This document shows, one piece after another, positions 7,867-12,993 of a stretch of DNA of 12,993 bases. The notes beneath the pieces were generated by a model. It did no database searches and had not been told where the DNA came from. It was given only the letters and a program-made list of their open reading frames with translations. The stretch's first letter is position 1; each line of letters opens with the position of its first letter. The stretch lies in contig DATIJJ010000073.1 of NCBI GenBank assembly GCA_035478795.1, positions 1-12,993 of the forward strand. The letters run 5' to 3'. A program made the translations under genes and the position numbers. The DNA comes from DATIJJ01 sp035478795 (GTDB lineage: Bacteria; Pseudomonadota; Gammaproteobacteria; DSM-16500).

Positions 7867-8597
7867 TGAAAAAAATTTTTTTTCTGGTGTTAGTCGGTTT
7901 TCTCACAGCCTGCAGCAACAGTGAAACACATTATGCGCCAGTCACGGATATTGCGACGATTGAACGCATTCCGCAAAATGGCACGTACCGTGTGGCTCCC
8001 GGCGAGACATTGTATTCGATCGCATGGCGTTATGGACTGGATTACCGTTACCTCGCCACATTAAATCACATTGCACCACCGTTTCATGTGGAAGCCGGTC
8101 AACGCATTTATTTGAACGCACACACCAAACCAGTGGTGAAATCGGTTAAAACAACCGTGACGCCTGCTGTTGCTGTTTCTTCTCATTCGCCGAAGTCCGT
8201 GCGTTATGTGATGGAGCAGGATGCCAATCAGCCGGTCACAACCTGGCGATGGCCTGCGCGCGGACCGATTACCGGTTTTTATTCGTCACTGAATAAAGGC
8301 ATTAACATTGGCGGCGAGTTTCATTCGCCGGTGTATGCAACGGCTGCCGGCCAGGTGGTGTATAACGGCCATGGGTTACGTGGTTATGGTCATTTAATCA
8401 TTATCAAACATAACAGCACGTATTTATCGGCCTATGCTTACAACAGTGCGGTGAAAGTGAAAGAAGGCCAACGCGTTCGTGCCGGTCAGGCAATTGCTGA
8501 AATGGGGCATACAGCGACGGGGCAGACTGCGCTTCATTTTGAATTACGCCGCAATGGCCAGCCGGTGAATCCGTTGAATTATTTGCCGCGGCGGTAA
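7863..8597 (+). CDS. nlpD: NlpD-like lipoprotein, LysM plus degenerate M23 domain
   Basis: Outer-membrane lipoprotein that in E. coli activates the amidase AmiC during cell separation. The 244-residue product has a signal peptide with lipobox LTAC (Cys17), and Ser at +2 favours outer-membrane sorting. Next come a LysM peptidoglycan-binding domain (about 40-84), a linker, and an M23/LytM domain (about 130-242, with GLRGYGHLIIIKHN and FELRRNGQPVNPL). The zinc ligands are mostly lost: HxGxD reads NKGIN (144-148) and HxH reads ALH (223-225), so it should be a noncatalytic activator like E. coli NlpD. Start at 7863 or 7866 (tandem ATGs); GGAA upstream fits 7863. It overlaps surE by four bases. Unlike the usual arrangement, rpoS does not follow directly. 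Confidence 0.93.
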   Translation: MMKKIFFLVLVGFLTACSNSETHYAPVTDIATIERIPQNGTYRVAPGETLYSIAWRYGLDYRYLATLNHIAPPFHVEAGQRIYLNAHTKPVVKSVKTTVTPAVAVSSHSPKSVRYVMEQDANQPVTTWRWPARGPITGFYSSLNKGINIGGEFHSPVYATAAGQVVYNGHGLRGYGHLIIIKHNSTYLSAYAYNSAVKVKEGQRVRAGQAIAEMGHTATGQTALHFELRRNGQPVNPLNYLPRR

Positions 8598-8793
8598 AAA
8601 TACAAAAATATCAATATAATCATAATGTTACATAAAAAACCCGCAAAATGGCCAAACCACCAAAAAACAAAATTTCCTTATTAATCAATAAGTTACAATT
8701 TTCGAGCTCAAAAACCATTCGCCAAAAACCTAAATTCTCCTTATTTTTCAATAGCTTACATAAAATTCCTCAGTCTTCAAAAAAGTACATGTT
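8598..8793. other. AT-rich intergenic stretch with no gene, upstream of the paralog pair
   Basis: No open reading frame of note and no clear intrinsic terminator for nlpD. The stretch is strongly AT-rich and rich in A runs. It carries the imperfect direct repeats listed separately and leads into the promoter of the first paralog. Confidence 0.6.
8660..8761. repeat. Pair of imperfect direct repeats, candidate regulator sites
   Basis: TCCTTATT-centred boxes at 8675-8698 and 8738-8761 match at 19 of 24 positions and sit 63 bp apart, about six helical turns. Similarity extends upstream of each box (CCAAAAA and AAATT) to roughly 40 bp. The first contains a perfect inverted repeat CTTATT-AATC-AATAAG (8677-8692). 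The second half-site is degraded in the other copy. They lie 33 to 120 bases before the -35 of the first paralog, as expected for activator or repressor binding. Confidence 0.45.
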
Positions 8794-8821
8794 TTGATCT
8801 CTCTACCTAAGTCTGTATACT
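8794..8821 (+). promoter_or_regulatory. Sigma70-like promoter of the first ChaN/Tiki-like gene
   Basis: TTGATC (8794-8799) and TATACT (8816-8821) are separated by 16 bases. Matches to the consensus are four and five of six. The start point would be near 8828, giving a leader of about 30 bases that contains the Shine-Dalgarno. This supports translation from 8857 rather than from the in-frame TTG at 8794. Confidence 0.6.
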
Positions 8822-8856
8822 GTCTGCCTTATCCAACTGATTCAGGACATCATCTG

Positions 8857-9792
8857 ATGCGTATTTTAAAAATAGCTGCATGGCTACTCCTCGTACTGAC
8901 CGGGCGTGAAGTTTCTGCCGCCTGTGTAGAAAGTAAAGTCAAAGGGATGGGTGACCAGTGCGACGAGAGAGAATCCCCCTTTCAACCCTGCAGTGATTTT
9001 GAATTGATCGCAGGGCGTGCGACTCAATCGACCACAATGTGGTTATTGGGTGAATTACATGCTTACAAGGATCTCACCATGCAGTGTATTGAGAAACTCA
9101 CGAAAAATCGCGGCAAGCATATCGTCTATCTGGAAGGAACCGAAGCCGGCACCGTGGTTAGTTGTGAAGAAAGAGGTTTTAAAAAAAATGCCGACCGTAC
9201 CTGTATGGGAATGGATGATATGCAGGCTTATCATGAACTTTGGGGGCCTATCCCGCCAGAGGTTTTTGAAAAAGCAGTCATGCAGAGCCTTCTCGTCAAA
9301 TTATATCTGCTTCATGAGGGACAATCGGAAAAAACCATTTTGGACAGTCTTCGAAAAGCGAAAAAAAGATATCAAAAAATGAAAAAAGAACATGAAGCGT
9401 TGCATAAACCGCTGCCGGAAAATATTTATGTCCCCGAGATGCTTAAAACCCTTGACTGGTTGTTGCTTGGACATCTGGAAAATGGCACGTCATTTTCGGA
9501 TCTTTTTGCAAAGCGACATCGTTATGTTGACGATGCAATAATGATGACTGACCCTGCAAAAATCCGTCCTGCTAATAACAGCAAAGCTATTAATCACAGA
9601 AGAAATGTTGCTCAAATAACTTTATTGGCGAAACATCCCAAAGACACGTTGGGATTTGCTTGTAGTGGCCTTAATCATGTAGATACAGGGGATCAGAGCG
9701 ACAAGGCTGCTGATTCCAGGTATGTGAATACTGAAATGGCAAATGGCCCGCATAAAGATTCTTATGCCATATTGAGAATGAAAGCCAGGTAG
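8857..9792 (+). CDS. Exported cysteine-rich protein, ChaN/Tiki/EreA-like fold, first paralog
   Basis: No gene name recognised. The 311-residue product has a signal peptide (MRILKIAAWLLLVLTG, then EVSA, cleavage near 21-22), so the mature protein should be periplasmic or secreted. Seven cysteines (23, 35, 45, 77, 103, 116, 269) are shared with the next gene, suggesting disulfides. MWLLGELH (61-68), IVYLEG (89-94) and GFACSGLNHV (266-275) have the order and spacing of the active-site strands in the ChaN/TraB/Tiki/EreA superfamily: G-E-x-H, an acidic residue after a strand, and a C-terminal G-x-x-H. That is inference from pattern. Residues about 155-185 are charged and probably helical. Start at 8857 rests on AGGA upstream, the signal peptide, and equality with the paralog. 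It follows nlpD by 259 bases and has its own promoter. Confidence 0.85.
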   Translation: MRILKIAAWLLLVLTGREVSAACVESKVKGMGDQCDERESPFQPCSDFELIAGRATQSTTMWLLGELHAYKDLTMQCIEKLTKNRGKHIVYLEGTEAGTVVSCEERGFKKNADRTCMGMDDMQAYHELWGPIPPEVFEKAVMQSLLVKLYLLHEGQSEKTILDSLRKAKKRYQKMKKEHEALHKPLPENIYVPEMLKTLDWLLLGHLENGTSFSDLFAKRHRYVDDAIMMTDPAKIRPANNSKAINHRRNVAQITLLAKHPKDTLGFACSGLNHVDTGDQSDKAADSRYVNTEMANGPHKDSYAILRMKAR

Positions 9793-9802
9793 GTTGTATA
9801 GT
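9772..9802 (+). promoter_or_regulatory. Weak candidate promoter of the second paralog
   Basis: TTGAGA (9772-9777) and TATAGT (9797-9802) each match the consensus at five of six, but the spacer is 19 bases, longer than ideal. The -10 aligns with that of the first paralog in the duplicated leader (TGTATA-GTCT, then CAACT-ATTCAGGA), so it may be a remnant copy. Read-through from the first gene is equally likely, because no terminator lies between. Confidence 0.3.
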
Positions 9803-9832
9803 CTCATTCAACTCATTCAGGAAATAATCATC

Positions 9833-10768
9833 ATGCGCTTGACCAGTATTATAAAAATAGCTTCATGGCTACTCCTCGCACTGACCGGGCGTGAAGCTTC
9901 TGCCGCCTGTGTAAAAAGTAAAGTCAAAGGGATTGATTATCTGTGTGGAGAGGAAGAGCCCACTTTTCAACCGTGCAGTGATTTTGAATTGATTGCAGGG
10001 CGCGCAACGCGATCGACTACGATGTGGTTGTTTGGTGAAATACACAATCACAAAGATCGCACCATTCAATGTATTGAGAAGCTTACTAAAAATCGCGGCA
10101 AGGGCAAGCAAATTGTTTATCTGGAAGGCATCGAGGCGGGGGCTGTAGTCGATTGTGAGGAAATAGGGTTTAAAAAAAATCCCAACCGCACTTGTATGGG
10201 TATGGAGGATATGCAGGCTTATGGTGAATTACAGGCGGTGTACTCCACCACTACAAATGGTTTCGAAATACCCATCATTCAGGAATGTTTCACCCAATTA
10301 CATCAGCTTCATAGGAAAAAGTCAGATAAAGTCATTCTGGCTGAGCTGAAAAAAATGAAAAAAGAGTATGAAGAAACGAAAAGAGTGCATGAAAAGGCGC
10401 ATCAACCGCTGCCAGAAAAATATCATTTCCCCGAGATGCTTAAAGCTCTTGACTGGTTGTTGACCGAACATCAGCAAGGCTCGTCATTTTCGGATCTTTT
10501 TGAAAAGAAGCGACATCGTTATGGCGAAGGTCTGGGCGCGATGGTGAGTGCTGAAGAAGTCCGTGCTATTAATCACAAAAGAAACGTTGCCGAAATGACG
10601 TTGTTAGCAACACACCCCGAAGACACGTTGGGATTAATTTGTAACGGAATTTTTCATGTGGTGCCAAATAATCAATACGATATGTTTGATTCTGAGTATC
10701 TGAACAGTGCAATGGCAAATGGCCCGCATAAAGATTCTTATGCCACCTTGACCATGAAAGGCCGTTAA
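9833..10768 (+). CDS. Exported cysteine-rich protein, ChaN/Tiki/EreA-like fold, second paralog
   Basis: Tandem duplicate of the preceding gene, also 311 residues. By eye it is roughly 60-65% identical overall, higher in the first 125 residues. Signal peptide residues 1-24 end in GREASA. The motifs recur: MWLFGEIHNH (64-73), IVYLEG (94-99) and GLICNGIFHV (267-276). The seven cysteines of the first copy are kept (26, 38, 48, 80, 108, 121, 270) and one is added (152). The region about 131-165 is strongly diverged between copies, while the C-terminal NGPHKDSYA is identical. AGGAAA eight bases before the ATG decides the start at 9833. The gap to the first gene is 40 bases and its leader resembles that of the first gene, so the duplicated unit includes the leader. 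No function is assigned; an enzymatic or metal/haem-binding role is only a guess from the fold. Confidence 0.85.
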   Translation: MRLTSIIKIASWLLLALTGREASAACVKSKVKGIDYLCGEEEPTFQPCSDFELIAGRATRSTTMWLFGEIHNHKDRTIQCIEKLTKNRGKGKQIVYLEGIEAGAVVDCEEIGFKKNPNRTCMGMEDMQAYGELQAVYSTTTNGFEIPIIQECFTQLHQLHRKKSDKVILAELKKMKKEYEETKRVHEKAHQPLPEKYHFPEMLKALDWLLTEHQQGSSFSDLFEKKRHRYGEGLGAMVSAEEVRAINHKRNVAEMTLLATHPEDTLGLICNGIFHVVPNNQYDMFDSEYLNSAMANGPHKDSYATLTMKGR

Positions 10769-10772
10769 TGAA

Positions 10773-10793
10773 GCAGCTCGATGGCTGCATTTT
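10773..10793 (+). terminator. Possible weak terminator after the second paralog
   Basis: GCAGC (10773-10777) and GCTGC (10784-10788) form a 5-bp stem, extendable by a G-U pair, followed by ATTTT. It is placed between the paralog stop and the rpoS -10, so it could insulate rpoS. The short stem and short T-run make it weak. Confidence 0.4.
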
Positions 10794-10807
10794 CCCCCCA
10801 TAACCAG

Positions 10808-10813
10808 TATAAT
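10808..10813 (+). promoter_or_regulatory. -10 element of a proximal rpoS promoter
   Basis: A perfect TATAAT lies 36 bases before the rpoS start codon. No good -35 hexamer is found 16 to 18 bases upstream (CTGCAT at 10785-10790), so an activator or an alternative sigma factor may be needed. It would give a leader of about 30 bases with AAAGGA as Shine-Dalgarno. Confidence 0.45.
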
Positions 10814-10849
10814 GTGAATCATCGTTTTGGTGTTTAAAGGATTATTTTG

Positions 10850-11815
10850 ATGCCAAAAAAGATTAAACAGGATAAATTAAAATCAGAGCAGGATGATTTT
10901 TCTAAAGAAGATGAACCGGACGAACGGGTTGATGTGCCGGATGATGTCTCAACCGATACCCTCGAAAAAAGCCCCGCCAAAGCAATGGATCCCACCCAGA
11001 TGTATCTCGGCGAAATTGGTTATTCGCCCTTATTGACAGCAGAAGAAGAAGTGCATTATGCCCGCCTCGTGCAAAAAGGGGATCTCAAAGCGCGCGCGAA
11101 AATGATAGAAAGCAACTTGCGTCTGGTTGTCAAAATTGCACGGCGTTATTACAACCGCGGTCTTGAATTTCTCGATCTGATTGAAGAAGGTAATCTCGGG
11201 TTGCTGCGTGCAGTTGAAAAATTCGATCCGGAACGCGGGTTTCGTTTTTCAACCTATGCGACCTGGTGGATTCGCCAAACCATTGAACGTGCGATCATGA
11301 ACCAGACGCGAACCGTACGTTTGCCCGTGCATGTGCTGCGGGAATTAAATGCGTATCTTGGTATGGCGCGTGATTTGCTTAAAACTGAAGGACGCGAGCC
11401 GACCTATCGGGAAATCGCTGAAGCGTTAAATAAACCGGTGGAGGATGTAAAAGACATGATGGAATTAAATGAGCACATGGTGTCGCTTGATGCAACCCTC
11501 GGGCATGATGCGGATTCGACTTCTACCAAAACCCTGATGGATACCTTGCCTGACAAGCATAAAACCGATCCGGCGGATTTGTTGGCGGATGAGCGGTTAT
11601 TCCAATATCTGGAAGAATGTATACAGCAACTCAATGAAAAACAACGGGATGTGCTCTGCCGACGGTTTGGTTTCGGGGGGTATGAGCGCCAGACGCTCGA
11701 AGAAGTCGGGGCAGCGATTGGTTTTACCCGCGAGCGCGTTCGGCAAATTCAGGTGAATGCATTGAAGACGCTCCGGGATATTATGCATAAGAAAGGCATT
11801 ACGAGTGAAGGATGA
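10850..11815 (+). CDS. rpoS: RNA polymerase sigma factor RpoS
   Basis: Stationary-phase and general stress sigma factor. The 321-residue product has an acidic, low-complexity N terminus (about 1-45), then region 1.2 (MYLGEIGYSPLLTAEEEV, 51-68), region 2 (MIESNLRLVVKIARRYYNRG, 85-104, and FRFSTYATWWIRQTIERA, 131-148), region 3 (QTRTVRLPVHV, 152-162) and region 4.2 (GFTRERVRQIQ, 291-301). GEIGYSPLLTAEEE and the short length separate it from RpoD, and the lack of an RpoH box excludes RpoH. Start at 10850 (ATG) has AAAGGA eight to nine bases upstream; the TTG at 10847 is not needed. In most relatives it directly follows nlpD, but here 2.25 kb with two paralogs intervene. Confidence 0.96.
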   Translation: MPKKIKQDKLKSEQDDFSKEDEPDERVDVPDDVSTDTLEKSPAKAMDPTQMYLGEIGYSPLLTAEEEVHYARLVQKGDLKARAKMIESNLRLVVKIARRYYNRGLEFLDLIEEGNLGLLRAVEKFDPERGFRFSTYATWWIRQTIERAIMNQTRTVRLPVHVLRELNAYLGMARDLLKTEGREPTYREIAEALNKPVEDVKDMMELNEHMVSLDATLGHDADSTSTKTLMDTLPDKHKTDPADLLADERLFQYLEECIQQLNEKQRDVLCRRFGFGGYERQTLEEVGAAIGFTRERVRQIQVNALKTLRDIMHKKGITSEG

Positions 11816-11833
11816 CTTGCAAACGGCATTAAA

Positions 11834-11861
11834 TTGATCTAAAATTACACAATATTATAAA
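11834..11861 (+). promoter_or_regulatory. Candidate promoter of the orphan gene after rpoS
   Basis: TTGATC (11834-11839), 16-base spacer, TATAAA (11856-11861). The -35 hexamer and spacer length equal those of the promoter at 8794-8821. Transcription would begin about 25 bases before the start codon at 11894. Confidence 0.5.
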
Positions 11862-11893
11862 ATCAGATTAAATAGAAATACGAGGAGTGTGTG

Positions 11894-12808
11894 ATGAGCC
11901 GTTCGACGAGAAGTACCCTTGCACCGCTACAATTAGACAATCTTGTTCCACTTTCGAGGGACGCTTCTTCTTCCCCGTTGGCACCTTTATCCACCTCGAG
12001 AAAGGCTTCTTCTCCGAGAGATCTTTTGCAAGCTGCCGCCGCTCAATGGGAAGCAGTTAACGCAGAGGACAAACAGAATGGGGGAAAAAAAGCTTCATCC
12101 GATAGTATGAAAAAATCGACCGCTCGTCGCGCGTCTGTTGAACCTGAGAATTATGAATTATATCATGCTGACGATAAGAGTGTTTTTAATCAATTCAATA
12201 ATCGTTCAAGAGCCGAAAAATTTTTTGACTTGCAAATTGCGCTGCAACGTTTAGGTCATAAGATTGGTGAACTGAAAAGGCAGAGCGAAGAGAGCAACGG
12301 GCTTCGCGAACTTGTAAGATATCGGGATGCAATTGGAAATATGATGAAGGGAGTTTCTGATACACAAACGGAAAATAAAAAATGCCCGGGAAAAGTTTAC
12401 AAAAGTGAAAATATCAAATCACTGGTATGTGTATTTCGAGAAAGAGAATTACCTTATTTGACCGAATTAACCTGGCGGCTGATGGCCAGGATTGATGAAC
12501 CGAATCATGAAAAAAATAATTCGCGTGGTCGTTATCTTGTTAAAAAACTGGCGTGTTTTATGGATATGAAACAATGCATGAGTGGTGTAGCCAGAGTGTT
12601 TGGCGGAGCAGGTGTTCTTTTGGCAGGTGGGGGTGGAAGCAGTGCTGCGCTTTTTTACAAGGGTAGTCAACTTTTCTGGAAATCACTTCAGGATAAGAAA
12701 AGTAAGGAAATAGCCGCTGAAGCCGCCGGCCATCTTTTTTCGGGTGAGAAGGCGTATGAGTTAGGCACACCCGCATCACGCAGAACAACGGGTAGACGGT
12801 CGTCGTGA
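11894..12808 (+). CDS. Orphan protein, Ser/Thr-rich with glycine-rich hydrophobic segment
   Basis: Not recognised. The 304-residue product has a Ser/Thr/Pro/Ala-rich, probably disordered N terminus (1-80) with LAPL twice (9-12, 29-32). A charged helical middle (about 95-215) follows, with FFDLQIALQRLGHKIGELKR and short basic runs. A hydrophobic, glycine-rich stretch (about 229-255, GGAGVLLAGGGGSSAAL) could be a membrane segment. The end is basic (SRRTTGRRSS). There is no signal peptide. GAGGAG lies six bases before the ATG at 11894; the GTG at 11891 would leave only three bases. Such a protein next to a housekeeping gene in a Legionellales-like genome could be a type IV secretion substrate, but no domain or clear secretion motif proves it. 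Confidence 0.75.
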   Translation: MSRSTRSTLAPLQLDNLVPLSRDASSSPLAPLSTSRKASSPRDLLQAAAAQWEAVNAEDKQNGGKKASSDSMKKSTARRASVEPENYELYHADDKSVFNQFNNRSRAEKFFDLQIALQRLGHKIGELKRQSEESNGLRELVRYRDAIGNMMKGVSDTQTENKKCPGKVYKSENIKSLVCVFRERELPYLTELTWRLMARIDEPNHEKNNSRGRYLVKKLACFMDMKQCMSGVARVFGGAGVLLAGGGGSSAALFYKGSQLFWKSLQDKKSKEIAAEAAGHLFSGEKAYELGTPASRRTTGRRSS

Positions 12809-12875
12809 GTGGCTTAAACTCTGTCATGAGTTGAGGTGAAATTGTCTCTGAAGGATGCTTTTTTTTTGACAGAAA

Positions 12876-12993
12876 TGTCATCCCGGTCTGATTAATTCTT
12901 GCCTTCGACCGAAGCGTCATCCCGCGACGCTCTTCAAGCGGGACCCAGCGCCCTCTTCCATTGATTTTTTTAAAATGCTTTTAAAGGCGCTGG
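12876..12993. repeat. Palindromic dispersed repeat (partial, runs off the window)
   Basis: GTCATCCC occurs twice (12877-12884 and 12916-12923). TCCCGC (12920-12925) pairs with GCGGGA (12938-12943), and CCAGCGCC (12945-12952) pairs with GGCGCTGG (12986-12993) at the window end. This looks like the left half of a long imperfect palindrome whose right half lies outside. GGCGCTGG is also found at the left window edge (21-28), so both edges probably hold members of one family. No transposase gene is visible. Confidence 0.75.

Noticed and set aside
8857..10768. The paralogs as lipoproteins
   Set aside because: The cysteine follows SAA, not a proper lipobox with Leu at -3, and a signal peptidase I site (A-x-A) fits better.
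8857..10768. The paralogs as erythromycin esterases or other antibiotic resistance genes
   Set aside because: Only short fold-level motifs are shared. Export, cysteine content and context give no sign of resistance.
12867..12880. TGACA-GAAA-TGTCA hairpin as terminator of the orphan gene
   Set aside because: The T-run precedes the hairpin on the plus strand and becomes an A-run after it on the minus strand, so neither strand has the required stem then T order.
12558..12920. Minus-strand frame overlapping the orphan gene and the right-edge repeat
   Set aside because: It runs antisense through the orphan gene into repeat DNA, with no start signal or family resemblance.

Overview
The window looks like chromosomal DNA of a gammaproteobacterium, most likely of the order Legionellales (Coxiella/Legionella/Rickettsiella/Aquicella-like). 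The basis is the housekeeping genes (IhfB, RhlE, Hda, enolase, FtsB, SurE, NlpD, RpoS), moderate-to-low GC with AT-rich spacers, dispersed palindromic repeats with a GGCGCTGG-ATCCCGC core at both edges, and lineage-specific secreted or effector-like genes among core genes. The order is inferred from the overall impression; no database search was possible.

Layout. Positions 1-120 hold palindromic repeat DNA. The minus strand then carries ihfB (206-544) with a strong terminator, and rhlE (698-2401), a DEAD-box RNA helicase with a long basic tail built from 48-bp tandem repeats. After a divergent spacer, a plus-strand run of tightly packed genes follows: a DUF2066 exported protein, perM (AI-2E transporter family), hda, eno, ftsB, surE and nlpD (2691-8597). 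Gaps of at most 17 bases and overlaps of 1 to 4 bases suggest co-transcription. It joins three blocks that are usually separate or differently joined in gammaproteobacteria: DUF2066-perM-hda, eno-ftsB and surE-nlpD-rpoS. No pcm lies between surE and nlpD.

The unusual part is 8598-10849. Between nlpD and rpoS, normally close neighbours, lie two tandem paralogous genes (8857-9792 and 9833-10768). Each encodes a 311-residue exported, cysteine-rich protein. Both carry a G-E-[LI]-H motif, a [YL]-L-E-G motif and a C-terminal G-x-x-H motif, which resemble the ChaN/TraB/Tiki/EreA fold. The first has a good sigma70-like promoter and a pair of imperfect direct repeats upstream. rpoS (10850-11815) follows with its own perfect -10 hexamer.

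Downstream of rpoS is an orphan gene (11894-12808) for a 304-residue Ser/Thr-rich protein with a glycine-rich hydrophobic segment, a possible secreted effector. The window ends inside another copy of the palindromic repeat family.

How the genes fit together: the core genes cover nucleoid architecture (IhfB), RNA remodelling (RhlE), replication control (Hda), glycolysis and RNA degradosome (Eno), division (FtsB, NlpD) and stationary-phase physiology (SurE, RpoS). The duplicated exported genes and the orphan gene are the accessory content. The best candidate for an undescribed system is the tandem ChaN/Tiki-like pair inserted in the nlpD-rpoS interval.
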